Assembly: GCF_958295425.1 (NCBI RefSeq)
Contig: NC_081142.1
Span: 2,105,896 to 2,169,895 of the forward strand
Origin: Solea solea
Lineage: Eukaryota; Chordata; Actinopteri; Pleuronectiformes; Soleidae
Direction: 5' to 3'
DNA: 64,000 bases
Shown here one piece after another: positions 48,325 through 59,861 of the stretch (positions are counted from its first letter, which is position 1; every line of letters starts with the position of its first letter). The notes beneath the pieces are model-generated. The model was not told the DNA's origin. It was given only the letters and a program-made list of their open reading frames with translations, and did not search any database. The position numbers were made by a program, and so were the translations under genes.

Positions 48325-48913
48325 GTGAATGTGAGAGCTAAAAAAAAGTGCATGTAAAAGCTTAAAAAAGTGTATGTGAGAGACAAAAATCGTGAATATG
48401 AGAGCTAAAAATATTTAATGTAAGAGCTAAAAAAAGTGTATGTGAGAGCCAAACATAGTGAGTGTGAGAGCTAAAAAAAAAGTAAATGTAAGAGCTAAAC
48501 GAGTGTATGTGAGAGGTGTTTTGTGTATGTGAGAGGTAAAATTGTGGATGTGAGAGCCAAAACTAGTGAATGTAAAAGCCAAAAAAATGTATGTGAGAGC
48601 CAAAAATAGTGAATGTAAGAGCTAAAAAAAAGTGTATGTGAGAGCCAAAAATCGTGAATATGAGAGCTAAAAAAAAGTGTATGTGAGAGCCAAAAATCGT
48701 GAATATGAGAGCTAAAAAAAAGTGTATGTGAGAGCCAAAAATCGTGAATATGAGAGCTAAAAAAAATTGAATGAAAGAGCTAAAAAAGTATATGTGAGAG
48801 CCAAAAATAGTGAATGTGAGAGCTAAAAAAAAGTGAATGTAAGAGCTAAACGAGTGTATGTGAGAGCTGTTTTGTGTATGTGAGAGGTAAAATTGTGTAT
48901 GTGTGAGGTAAAA
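48325..48913. repeat. AT-rich minisatellite, ~22-24-bp unit, ~26 copies
   Basis: Units follow the pattern GTGTATGTGAGAGC(C/T), AAAAA, with spacing variation from A-run length. Three copies of a 45-base dimer start at 48632, 48677 and 48722 with near-perfect identity, showing a local higher-order repeat. No coding frame. Confidence 0.92.
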
Positions 48914-51654
48914 AAGGATTTATGGCCTATACGGCCCCTCATATAGTATACGTGACACACATTGTGGACACTTTTTATCAAATTATATATTACATGGGTG
49001 ATATGTGATGGTGTGCAGACTCTCTCTTTAGGTAAGACGTAACACATATAACGTGTGATGTGACCAGTGTTTGAAAGTAATCAAGGGCTACGACATCAAG
49101 TGGCATTTTCATGATACGTGTACTTGAGTAATGCCATCACCTTGATCTCCACATAATTACAGAGGAAATCCCTTCCTTCTTCTCATGCATTAAAAGATCA
49201 ATTCTTTTAATAGCCTCTTACATGATTTTGCACTATGGATTATTTATACAAGTTATAAGATTACTGTTAGATTAAACCAGTGGTTTCTTTCTTTTTCCTG
49301 GCGTCCTGCAAAACAGCAGCGTGTATCATCAGAGTCACGTTTCATGTCTTTGTCTATATTTGTGTTTACAACATCACCAAATAAAATATGTTTCAAGTGA
49401 TCGAATGTCTTGTCCAAAAGTCGTGCAAATGAAGCAGTTCAAACCAGCTCCACCTCCTTCAGTATCAAAGCTTCAGTGTGTAACATTTAGTTTATTGGCA
49501 GAAATTGAATAATCGTTTTAAAAAATCTATATTGTTGGTTTTTGTAGCCTAAGAATTCTGTTTTTTTTCATACCTCACGGGCCTTGTCTCATGTTTAAAG
49601 GCAGACTCTTACTCCACAAACAAATGAGTACAGATATGCCCACATAAATGAAATGTATAAACCAGACAAGAAGAACGAGGGAATGTCAGGGAGAGTGGAG
49701 ACAACAAGTGTTTACATCCTTTCTGGTACATGAAGGCCATCGTAGTTCCCTGAAGTGCTTGGGAAAGGCTGGGGTGAGCAAAGAGGTCTTCCCTCTGTGA
49801 CTCTCTGCACTCTCACCACTATGTCAGTCATTTGTACATCCTGGAACTTTAAAGCTGCAGTAGGCAGGATTGCAAGAAAAACATTTGATTGTTAATTCTC
49901 ATCCACAGGACGTTAAAAATGACATTTTTATGAGATTTCTTTCTTTGCAGTGTAGCAGCTGTAGCACAAATAATAAAATCTCTCCCTCTCTCTCTTTCTG
50001 CACTGCCGTGTGGACTGTAATTGGTCACTGACTCTCGTGGAATGACCCTGATGTTTCCAAAGGCTGTAAACAGAACGTGTGTCTGTGCTGTTTCTCTTAG
50101 ATCACTTCGTTTACATTACATTACATTACCGTTTACAAAGGTTATTGATCAATAGCACCCCAAAAAAAAGTCCTACCCACTGTACCTTTTGTAATTGTTC
50201 TTATACAATACTATATCAATCAAAAAGGACAAAAGCAAAAGTGGGATTTCTCATGAAGGACCTTAAGAAAGTAGAAAGTATGAAGTTACCATGGAAATGT
50301 GGAAAGGATTAGCACATAATTAACAATGAAGGCTTCGGTAGAGAAAAAATAACAGCAGATGGGGGGGGGGGGGAAGGGTGAGGAATGAGGTAATGAACTT
50401 CCAAGCCTCACACAAATGCCTTTGGCTCTTTGCAGCTGATGAAATCGTGGTTACTCAAGGATACCAGTGGAAATGAAGGGATTTACTTCTAATCTAGTTG
50501 AGAGTCAACACTGTCAGTTGTTTCGAGGTTGTGTGACGCTCGGCCCCGGGTGTAGCTCGAGCTGTTTCCTTTGTTTTTCTAGGACTGACAGGTGGAACCT
50601 GGTCAGAGGTGCAACACACTTGAGCAGACCAGAGGAAGAGAATGAGATGATTGAGTGGTATTTACATATGAGCTTGGATCAGTAATGTCATTGTGTGCGG
50701 ACGCATGAGTGTGAGCTAAGTAGATCTGGACCTGTTTTTATGGGCATGTTCACTGCTGTCATCTCCACATATGATTGGAGTCTATGTTTATTTTCACAAT
50801 TCCATCAAAACCCTATCAACAACTCTGCCAATGCCTGCGGTCGCTCCTTCCTGTCAGATGCAATGTTATCAGGATGGAGGCAGAGCGATATCGACAGAAG
50901 CCCTGCGTGCAGAAGCAGCGCGGACACATAAGCCACAGTAAATGTCAGCATTAATTGGATGCCTATCGGTTAAATATTGCCCGTCAAGACCAAACAGACA
51001 GCATGACTCCCGGTGACAGGAAGTGAAGCTAATCGGTACCTGAGGAGAATAAGTTCAGTCATCTCTGGTATCAGTAGCTGCTGAGTGAGGAGAAAATACA
51101 CGGCCAAAAGTGAAATGAAGGGCACTCCAGTTTGCTGCATGTTTGTTTAGCCCATGAGAGGCATGTCACCCATGACACGTTTGGTTTACCTTGCCACAGG
51201 CGAAACTCCATGACTCCATAGCCGGTGGGGTTGTTTTGAAAAGTACAGTTTCCGTTTTTAGGGTTATTTGAAGTCTACACAGCTACTAAAACTGGGAAAA
51301 AAAGAGCCTCTCTAATCATTCCCACCTGTCCAAAAAAAACAAAACAATCAACCCCAGGTTGGGGTCAAATTTAGCCTCAGGTCAAATGATTGCAATGCAC
51401 ATGGATTTTTTTGTCAGCTTCAGCTCCAACTGGCATGTGTGAGAACACAAGACTCTGAGTGAACATAATGATTTTCAATTATAAACATCTTAGGAATATG
51501 TGTGCCAAGTTTTGAAACCACTTCCACACCAAAGTTCATAGAGACAATTTGCGTCTCAAGCTCTCAGGGACACAGAAGCTGCTGGTCAACTTGTTTGCTA
51601 AGTGTGGGCCACTTAGGTAGATGAATGAATGAATGAATGAATGAAGGATTACAA

Positions 51655-51745
51655 ACATCAATGTCCTAAAACAACACATTTAAACTTGCTAATGGAGGCA
51701 GCAGTCGATCAATAACTCCTGTGCTGGGATGTAAAATCGCTGAGA
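51655..51745 (+). repeat. Dispersed repeat shared with 33400-33525, copy B
   Basis: Block order as in copy A. It is preceded by a (GAAT)n run at 51619-51645. Confidence 0.6.
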
Positions 51746-52684
51746 TCTATTAAACTGTGTCCCAAACCTGATCCCCTGACTTTTCATCTTCTGCCCTATA
51801 GCACATGTGGGCAGTTGGTGTTATTTTTAACCCGTTACAGTAATAAGCTGAGGTGACTTGCCAGTGGATTCATTGTTGTCATCAGCTGTCCGTGGCTGGA
51901 AGAACTCAAAGAATTGACAGCAACTCAGATTACAAGTCTTGTAAGTGGAGCTCGCCATAGTTTGCCATGCATCAAGGTTGTATATCCACATTTTAAATGC
52001 AGTGTAAAATAATCTTCCATGTGACCACGTGAGGTCAACCAATCAAACAGCTGATGAAGACTGTGTGGCTCAAACATAAAAACACCATGAAAGTGTGTGA
52101 ATTATACAAGATTATGTAAGATTATACCTGTTTTAATAATTAAACATGAAGATTATTATTATTATTTTCAGCCGCCGTGCTCAATGTCAACACAGTGGCA
52201 AACTGTTTGGAAATATTAGCTCCGCCATTTGTTTTGAAGCAGCAATCAGACACCAGGAAGGACGTCCCTTAGGTTGTGGAGGGGACAGACGTGATAATGA
52301 CCAAGTGCAACGCAGAGGCAAAGGAAGATGGTCCGTGTGGTTTGGCACACTGACCTATTGACGTGGACCTGGTGCAGGTGAAGGATGGGTACAAACCAGA
52401 TTACAGCCACACGCGGAGTCTCGGTGAGAGAGATTAGAGGGCTTTTGAAAGAGGAGAAGGGAGTGGGTTTAGCAGGATGAGGAAGGGGAGAGGAGAGAGG
52501 ATTATGGAAGCCAGAGCTTGTGGATCCCAAAATAATCCTCTCAGTGTACTGGGCTTTATGTGCTGTGGGGGGCAGAGGCCAGTTTGAGCGATTAAATTGT
52601 TGTCGCGTTCATGTGCCACACTTTGAATGTGCACAGAACTCGTCTGACCGTCACTGCCTCTGAACATGGAGGGGTTGGATTTCT

Positions 52685-52685
<1 letters not shown>

Positions 52686-52718
<33 letters not shown>
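52686..52718. repeat. (CA)n microsatellite
   Basis: About 16 CA units followed by a GA-rich tract. Confidence 0.95.
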
Positions 52719-52720
<2 letters not shown>

Positions 52721-53368
52721 AGAGCGAGAGAGAGGGAGTATACACAGAGACGGGCACATTCATTAATCAGGAAAGCTGGTCTGCTGCTACGTGTCTGTTT
52801 CTGCAGCTCTAAGCCCCTCCTTCCCTTCATGCTCCATGTTCTAATTTGGGTATTGCCATGGTTACATAAGATTCAGGGTTAGGAGGTCAGTGGCATTGCA
52901 GGCAAACACCGGATGGATGTGTGACTATACCTCACGGCGACGGCGGGACATGCTGAGGGACATAATGAAACCCAAGAAAGATGGCAGATGAGGATCAGGA
53001 AGGAAATCATCACACTGACTAAAGCATGTAAATGGGAGGAAGAGGAAGTTTATAGAGTATAATAAAGAAAAACATTTTCCCAGCATTGTTGTTAAGCTGT
53101 GAGTTTGTGAAAAGGCAGTACATAATTGCAGTGCATGCATGCTGATTTATTTTTCCTTTTTTTTTTGTCTGTTTTGAGCAAATTGTTTGGCGAGTTTGAG
53201 AAGCACAAACTATAGGAAAATATAGTTAAAATGGCCTCAAGCATGAGGCGGGGAGGACAATAGAGCGAAGTATGGACATAAAGCAGGGTGGTGCTGGATG
53301 TCAGTGTATACACAAAGTGTGATACAATTCAGGACAAAAGCATTCAAAGGAAGAAAAAGACAGAGAGC

Positions 53369-53369
<1 letters not shown>

Positions 53370-53402
<33 letters not shown>

Positions 53403-53430
53403 GGGAGGAAGGGAGGAAGGGAGGAAGGGA
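53370..53430. repeat. (GA)n and (GGAA)-type purine tract
   Basis: GA run at 53370-53399, then GGGAGGAAGGGAGGAAGGG. Confidence 0.9.
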
Positions 53431-54334
53431 GGGGTGTGAAAGTTCCCTGCTGCTCCACTAACCTACTTACCATAATCTCTCTCTTCTCCTCATTTCATAA
53501 CTGAGCCTGAGTTACATGATACATTAGTCATCTTTCCCACAGTTACAAATCAATGCTTTTTATCAGCGTTCATCAAAGCAGGGGCGTGACTGACTTCTCG
53601 CTCTCTGCAGGAAACAATGACAGGAATGAAGTGCGTGTTGTTAGATGGATATAATTTACACAGTTTGACAGTTACCTTGTTCAGTTGGTGTTGTTTAATG
53701 ATTATTTCCTTCTTCTGGATCCAAGTACACATATCTTTCATTTCCTCTTTGTTGGGTTTTTTTGTTTTTTCCCAAACTCTGTTTTTATTTTCATGGAATG
53801 CAAATACATGAAGAAGCAGAGGATAAAAGAGTTCAACACGTAACGTAAAAATAAATGGGTTTTTCTTGGTGTTGTCATTTCTATGTTGTTATTTCACTCC
53901 CTGTGATGTTTTTATTTTCTTGTTTTGATTAAAACACAAGTCTCTCCAGGCCATGTGGCTGTCACTGCGGGGATTTGCTTGAGTTAAGTTGAAGTGTCTC
54001 TTTCAGTTGTGACTAACTGGTTACTTGATTACTGAGAACCTTCACAGACATCATTTCAGGCAGTCAGGAAGGAAAACAAACCCCAGCACACCAACCTGTG
54101 ATCACACTTAATTCTTCTGTGTTAATCCACTGATTATATGCAGAGGTTTTTTTTAGTATTCAGCCAAAGGAAAAGTGAGGACACAGCAGTGTTTTAGTTC
54201 CAGAGTAAAAAGCACTGCTGCAAACTGTAGCTTATGTACTGAGAGTCATAGGTCTTATATTTGTGCTTTAGGTTTATTGATGGAACATGCATGGCAGCAA
54301 CGTGTGTGTATTTTTAAGCATGAGTAAAAATGTG

Positions 54335-54600
54335 AAAATGTCAACGACTCTTTTTATAATGAAGTAATCTGTTGATTATTTTCTTGATTAATGGAGTTTG
54401 CTCTCCAAAATGTCAGAAAATCTTGAAAAACTGATTTGTGTTTAAAAACCTGTAAATTATGATGTTCTCCTGTGTCACAAACCAACATGATTCAGTTTAA
54501 ATGATTTATTTGTTACATGGAGCAGAGAAATCTGAAAATATCCACATTTAAGAAACTGAAAAATCAGAGAGCTTGTTTTAATTATTAAAAACTCAAATAT
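54335..54600 (+). mobile_element. Diverged hAT MITE relic (AATCGATTAAT family) just upstream of rorc
   Basis: Contains CTGTTGATTATTTTCTTG, CCAAAATGTCAGAAAATC, TGTTACATGGAGCAGAGAAA, CCACATTTAAGAAACTG and AAATCAGAGAGC in the order of the family seen intact (reversed) at 45350-45727. Ends and target duplication are eroded. Confidence 0.6.
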
Positions 54601-54724
54601 GCACGAAACACATGTTATTTGCAGTGTTTTTTCAAACATTTTTCTAAATAAAACGCTGTGTGTTTTTGATAAAGAACTCGGAAATTAAAAAAACAAAAAG
54701 TGAGTGCTTGTTATTAAAGAGTTC

Positions 54725-54960
54725 CCACGCTGGGCGGCTGTCGGTCTGGGACTGACACACTGCCACACTTTCCCACGCACGCGAGAAGCGTTCTTTCAGC
54801 GCACGCGCGCAGTGGGAGGGGAGAACGCGCGCGTGGAGGAGGTGTCGCTCTCTCTCGCGCGCGCGCACGTCAGCTCACGGGGCACGAGGCGGGCGGACCG
54901 CGGGGTGAGGATCATGTGTAGCCCACGCGCCGAAACGAGGTTACAGTGAGCTGCAGCGCG
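54725..54960 (+). promoter_or_regulatory. rorc: CpG-rich rorc promoter region
   Basis: A sharp rise in CpG in AT-rich surroundings, with three alternating CG runs (54799-54811, 54825-54834, 54856-54870) and a GGGCGGACCGCGGGG stretch resembling an Sp-factor site. No TATA box is obvious. It lies directly upstream of the first rorc exon, so a CpG-island promoter is the natural reading. The start site is not fixed. Confidence 0.6.
54914..54949 (+). other. Upstream ORF 1 (11 codons) in the rorc leader
   Basis: ATG TGT AGC ... CAG TGA, present in the mRNA only if transcription starts before 54914. Short uORFs can lower translation of the main frame. Whether it is transcribed is unknown. Confidence 0.3.
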
Positions 54961-55329
54961 AGAGCAGAGCAGAGCAAGAGCAAGAGCACAGAAGAGACAG
55001 ACAGACACAGACAGACAGACAGACAGACAGGCGAGGAGGAGCAACTCTTAGACTATTTGATCACAACAGCACCTGCGAGCTAACACTTAGTCAGTAACAG
55101 ATTCACTCTGCTGCTGCTTCTTCTTCTTCTTCTTCTTCTTCTTCTTTTAGAACAGTTTGTGTTTGAAAAGAAAGGCGAAGAAACAACGTTGCAAGGATTT
55201 GGTGTTGTGACAGTTTTCAGCTGCTCCGGTTTTGGAGCGAATAAGTGCGACTTTCAGACTTTCTCTCGGTATTTTTTCCACCTGGAGTTGCATGACACGA
55301 AGAACAAGCTGAAACCTTTTCCCGCCGAC
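54950..55329 (+). other. rorc: Probable rorc 5' UTR (exon 1), with (CAGA)n and (TTC)n
   Basis: The stretch between the CpG-rich block and the ATG at 55330 contains a (CAGA)n run at about 55001-55030 and a (TTC)n run at 55109-55146. The frame is open upstream of the ATG back to about 55159, but only with a GTG and no in-frame ATG. The 5' boundary is approximate. Confidence 0.5.
55292..55312 (+). other. Upstream ORF 2 (6 codons) in the rorc leader
   Basis: ATG ACA CGA AGA ACA AGC TGA ends 17 bases before the main ATG at 55330. Seen directly; function unknown. Confidence 0.5.
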
Positions 55330-55336
55330 ATGAGAG
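55330..55336 (+). CDS. rorc: rorc coding exon 1 (start codon, 7 coding bases)
   Basis: ATG AGA G is followed by the donor GTGAGT. Spliced to the exon at 63013 it gives [14 protein letters not shown]. This is the short N-terminus typical of RORbeta1 and RORgamma-t ([14 protein letters not shown] in mammals), not the longer RORgamma-1 N-terminus. ACCGACATG-like context (GCCGACATG) is reasonable for initiation. The phase (one base left over) matches exon 2 exactly, which supports the assignment of such a tiny coding piece. Other first exons could exist in the 7.7-kb intron. Confidence 0.8.
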
Positions 55337-55709
55337 GTGAGTTCGTGATAACATAGTTACTGTATTATTAGTTTCAATGTTGCGTTTGTCTCTACATGGT
55401 CTTGTGTCTGCGCTGCTCTGGCTGCTGTGAATCTCTAAGAACGTAGGCAACAAAAGTGCAAAATAAAAAAGTGAAAAATACTCATGAGTATCAAAGTTGC
55501 TCAGTCGCGAGAAAAGACTGTACATTTATTGAGAGTGAATTATTTAAATCTGCGCATGTACACAGCTCGGGTACATTCAAAGCTTGTGTTTTAATGAAAT
55601 GACTTCAGGGTTTCGCTGTTAATGAGTTTTTCGCCTGTGACAGGAGGAATTCGTTGCAGCTGTGGTTACTTTGTTGCGCCGGTGAGCGAATCCACTTATG
55701 TAAGAGCTG

Positions 55710-55743
55710 TGGAGAGAAGGAGGGAGGGAGGGAGGGAGGGGGG

Positions 55744-55772
<29 letters not shown>
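55710..55772. repeat. Purine tract (GGGA)n(GA)n
   Basis: AGGGAGGGAGGGAGGG followed by GAGAGAGAGAGAG, within rorc intron 1. Confidence 0.9.
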
Positions 55773-55774
<2 letters not shown>

Positions 55775-56815
55775 CGGAGGGATTCAGTGGCTGTCAACGC
55801 GCAGGGAAATCTGTCGACAGGGAGTTTGGAGGCAGGAAAAGTAGTTCTTTTAATGCATTCTCCCCCCTTTCCTGTTTACACCTAAGTTTAAGTACGTAGT
55901 TTTCTGGGATTCGAACCTGACACTTACAGTTTATTTGCGCACAGATTTGCTGCAATGATTCTCTATTATTATTATTATTATTATTATTAGTGTTATTACA
56001 TGATGACATGACATGTTTTTATGTCAGTGTCTTGACGCACTGACAGTTTTTGCGTCAGTCTTCTGCCAACGTGTGTTTGGCATCAGCAGTGTGTGGGATG
56101 AGGGTGGAGGTGGAGAAGAAGGAGACAGGACTTGCTGCGTTGACCTGATTCTGTCATTGAGGATTACACCGTGTGTGTGTGCGTGTGTCGTCACTAGTGG
56201 TGAGACGATGTTGATCATTTAAATCAGTTATCAGAGCCTATTTAAGCTGTTGTTGATATCAGCTGCAGGGGGTGGGGGTGGGGGTGGGGGATGGCGACGA
56301 CTGTGATTTTAATCCACCTGATGTATTTCTTTTATAACTTCACCCAAAACAAGACCAATATTTTCAGAAGAGCTGTTATATGGCATAGATGAAATGTGTT
56401 TTTCACCCACAACAAGACAATTATTTTTATTCTATATCACATGTATGAAATATTTCATTCAAAAACAACAACAAGTATAATATATTGATGTATGTTCACA
56501 CTTGTGGTTTGAATTAAAAGGCTGACATCAAAACAAATGTGATTTCTAAGACGTGCACCGCTGTGACGAGCAGGATATGGGCACAGCAAGCACAATTTTA
56601 ACCATGAGGCACAGCAGGGTTCAGTTAAGCTCAGTTTCCTCTGTCAGCTAAGGTTACTTACATCAACCAGAGTGCATGTTGCTCCAGTCAGGCACGACTT
56701 GTCAGTCAGATTTTATTAAAAAACAACAACAAAAGAAACACACACAGACACAGTCATGGCCAACCTGCAAGTGGATTTACTTAAAAAAAAACAAAAAGAC
56801 AGCCAAAGACAAGCA

Positions 56816-57300
56816 AAGAAATGTATTTACTATAAAAGACAACAATTAATGGAGTGTCTTTGGTCATTGTGGAATAAATGTATATATAAGTATACTGGCT
56901 TAAGACAAGAGGTGGAAAAAACCCAGCGAAAAGTCTAGGGAGGGGTTGATGATGGCCTTTTTCGACACTGAGATCACATCCTTGCGTATCTAAAGTATTT
57001 TTACAAAATGACATCCATCTCTCTTTTATCTTAAAAATATGTCCACACAGCTCACATAATCATTCCCATGTCACATCCTGGTCACATGACTCTGAGCAAA
57101 GCTCTCTTCACACAGCCTGTGCTTCCTGAAGTGATATTTAGGGCATTTGGATCATATTGTTGTTTTTTTTCTTTATCCTATGCCGGACGGATACTGATAC
57201 TGAGTATCGTATTCCAAAGGGCCACAAAAGACATGTATTTATGATAAAAGGGGGACAAACAATAAATAACGGGTTGTTTTGGTCATTGTGGAAAATGTCT
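56816..57300 (+). repeat. Pair of diverged ~75-bp repeats in rorc intron 1
   Basis: 56816-56885 contains AGAAATGTATTTACTATAAA and TTTGGTCATTGTGGAATAA. 57226-57300 contains AAGACATGTATTTATGATAA and TTTTGGTCATTGTGGAAAAT. Same orientation, about 410 bases apart. Family not identified; the second is preceded by TGATACTGAGTATCGTATTC. Confidence 0.6.
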
Positions 57301-57954
57301 AAGTAGAATTTTAGGGTCCGAATTTTCGTCAGTTTAATACTTAATACCACTCACAACGATGTCGTGCTTGTTTATCCTTGAGTTATTGTTGCACCGGTGT
57401 GTTGCGCAAACAGGATTGCCGCATATGACATGACATAACAGTCAAATGAGCAGTAAGCCTTGAAAGAGCACTTTCAGATGTTGTGCATCGCCGCTCTGAT
57501 GGTGTCCAGACCAGGACACTGGAGCTCAGTTAGACCAGGATCAAAGGTACAGTAGCAGTAAAGGAGGAAAGGCCACGCTCTTCACTGCTCTGCTCTCCCA
57601 GGATCCTGCTGTGCTGAGCTCAAGCTCAAAGCCATTATCTGTTCAGTGAGTGTACACTGTGCAGCCTTGGGGTAGTTCACAGCAAACTATAGTATGTGTC
57701 AAGGTGCCCTTTCGTTGTGACAACTCCTTGTTAAGATTCCACTCCTCTTATCTAAAGCTTCAACTTCTCACCCAGCTTCGACATTAGTATGCAAGCACAG
57801 TGTTTCTCCTTGAATCTGTGGTGTTTTTTCAAGTCTTATGATTACATTTTGTTTTGCAGCCCATCAGGCAAACTGCGGTCAAATTAGAAAAATATTTTTT
57901 GCTTTGTATGATGAATTGTTTAGACCTGATGTTCGCTTGAGGCAAAGTCATATT

Positions 57955-57963
57955 GATAGGTCA
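57955..57963 (+). promoter_or_regulatory. RORE-like half site (GATAGGTCA) in rorc intron 1
   Basis: Contains the TAGGTCA core bound by ROR and REV-ERB monomers; the 5' A/T-rich extension is imperfect. A single short motif, so chance occurrence is likely. Confidence 0.2.
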
Positions 57964-58965
57964 TATCTACTTTCCAAGTATGCATAATGATAAGGGCATC
58001 TACACAGACTCTCAGTCAAGGCAAACATCAGTGATTGCTGCAGCATGGGCTTTAATTTGTTCCTGTGGTTTAGTTGCTGCATGCAAAATGACATGCTGTG
58101 AACTGGATTCTTCAGTCTAGTTTTTCTTGTGTTAACAGAGGCCCTCTGGGGGTTTAGGACTCAGAGCCGCATGATCAAGCGAGGGCACTTTTATCTTCTC
58201 TGATCAATTGAGAGGGATTACACAGAGAGTGCCAGGTTGGCACAGTAGCCTCTGTTGTTCAGGGCACCAATATTAACTTAAAGTATACAGTTTATACTTT
58301 TATACCTCAAAAGAAAGCCTTTATAGTATCATTACCCTGTTTTTAATGTACACAGATACAAATCAAAAGGAATATAATCCTTTTCAAGAGTGTCTGAATC
58401 ACAGAAGGAAGAAATGAAATAATTCCCATCACAAGGAAACAGAAATCATCTTGAATATGTTCCACATGCATCAAATGAAATTTTCATTTCCTGTAGTGAT
58501 GCCGTGTGGTACAAAAATATACACTATGACGTTGCTTGTTACACTTTATTGTACATTTATTGTAATTTATAAAAAAAAAAATGCAGAGTCTATTCAGTTT
58601 TAATCTTCTCCACTAAAAGGAACTCTGTCATGGCTGCAGCTCAGAGCACTTTGTTAAAAGTGCTGCACGACATAGTCCTCTGCATCCTTGTGGTCACTGA
58701 TACATCTCATTCCACTATACAGTTGCATCTTCTAAGTAATTACCTGAAACTACAGTGCATGTTTAAATAGCCTGGTGTCAGGCCATACTGTACTGTCTGT
58801 AGCTGGGTCAGTGAGTGGAGAAGATGAGAAGAGAAACTTTACAGTCCACATATAGCGGCTATATAGAAAACAGGTGTCAGCTGAGGCCCTGCGTTGGGAG
58901 ATATACGGAAAAAGAAAAGGACAAACATAGAACATGGCTGTCTGTTTATTATAATAACTGCCAAA

Positions 58966-59642
58966 TAGGGATGTAACGATTACCGGTATGACGATAAACC
59001 GCGGTAAAATTCCCGACGGTTATCATACCGTTTCAAATTTTAATTATCGTTAAAACCGTGATTGATTACCGCAACTGATTACCGAAAAACTCACAGTGAT
59101 ACTGCTCATTTCCTGGAGAAGCAGCAGCACCTGAACGGCACTCGCTCAAGCGGGCGCGCATGCGCAGTTTGCACTGTCTGTCCAGCGACAACACGGCTGA
59201 AGCCACCTGCGCTCCAGAGATTACCCCCCGTAAGATCAGAAATCTGGGCATATTTTGTATTTTTAAAGGATGTTGAGAGTAAAATAATTGAAGACAATCA
59301 ATGCTTGTGCAGAAAATGCAAAAAAAAATCTCCGCGAACTTCGCGGCGCGAAGCCACTTCCAATATGATGAGCCATCTCCGTGACCACCACACACAACTT
59401 TTCAGCGGGTAAGTCAACAAAAACGCGATTTCGGAATAGTGGGAAACGTCATGGTTTGTCTCGCGAAAGCGAGTAGTGTGCAGACGACAGGTACCGTAGC
59501 AGACCAAAATGTGTTTGTTTCTGTGTTTTTTTATTTTATTTTTATGCTGTGTACGACCGCTGCTACTTAATTATTATCCGACACAGAGTGAGGACCTGTG
59601 TGTGTGTGTGTGTGTCAGTCAGTCAGATGATAATTATTATTA

Positions 59643-59677
<35 letters not shown>

Positions 59678-59861
59678 AATAATCATATAATATAAAATAT
59701 CTTTTTTTAAATAAAACTTGGTTAAAAGATTTCAGTGTGTGTGTGTTCAGTACTTTTGGAACATTTTGAACACATCTAACAATACCGTGATAATATTGAT
59801 AACCGTGATAATTTTGGTCACGATAACCGTGATATGAAATTTTCATATCGTTACATCTCTA
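58966..59861 (+). mobile_element. hAT element (896 bp) with perfect 8-bp target duplication, in rorc intron 1
   Basis: Begins TAGGGATGTAACGATTACC and ends with the inverse of TAGAGATGTAACGATATG. CTGCCAAA is duplicated exactly at 58958-58965 and 59862-59869. The subterminal regions are rich in CCGTGATAA/TTACCGG-type motifs. The middle holds a BED zinc-finger coding piece and a (TAA)n repeat near 59640. The catalytic and dimerisation parts of the transposase are absent, so this is an internally deleted copy of an autonomous hAT. The perfect duplication implies a fairly recent insertion. Confidence 0.92.
59219..59411 (+). pseudogene. BED zinc-finger exon fragment of hAT transposase
   Basis: The frame reads RSEIWAYFVFLKDVESKII, then CLCRKCKKKSPRTSRREATS and NMMSHLRDHH. 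The W and F of the aromatic start, the CxxC-type cysteines (CLCRKC, 59302-59319) and the final H...HH (from 59374) fit a BED finger of the ZBED/hAT type. The frame runs open from 59062 but has no ATG. AGCGG followed by GTAAGT at 59409 is a good splice donor, as expected for exon 1 of an intron-containing hAT transposase. The rest of the transposase is missing. Confidence 0.75.

Larger units (their letters stand above)
26951..54700. other. Intergenic region between sema6 and rorc, no convincing gene
   Basis: All open frames here are short and explained by repeats or lack coding character. Recognised repeats are listed separately. Stretches with nothing recognisable, apart from short simple repeats, include 30600-32700, 33900-36400, 45960-46600, 49000-51600 and 51800-54300. 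Distal control elements of either gene could lie here but cannot be recognised from one sequence. Confidence 0.6.

Noticed and set aside
53237..53473. Ser/Leu/Pro-rich minus-strand frame
   Set aside because: Translation of the GA/GGAA purine tract.
55159..55329. In-frame N-terminal extension of rorc (FEKKGEETTLQGFG...)
   Set aside because: There is no in-frame ATG, and the ATG at 55330 gives the known ROR start MRAQIEV.
59062..59412. Full 116-residue frame as a cellular BED-finger gene
   Set aside because: It starts without ATG and lies wholly inside a hAT element with perfect target duplication.
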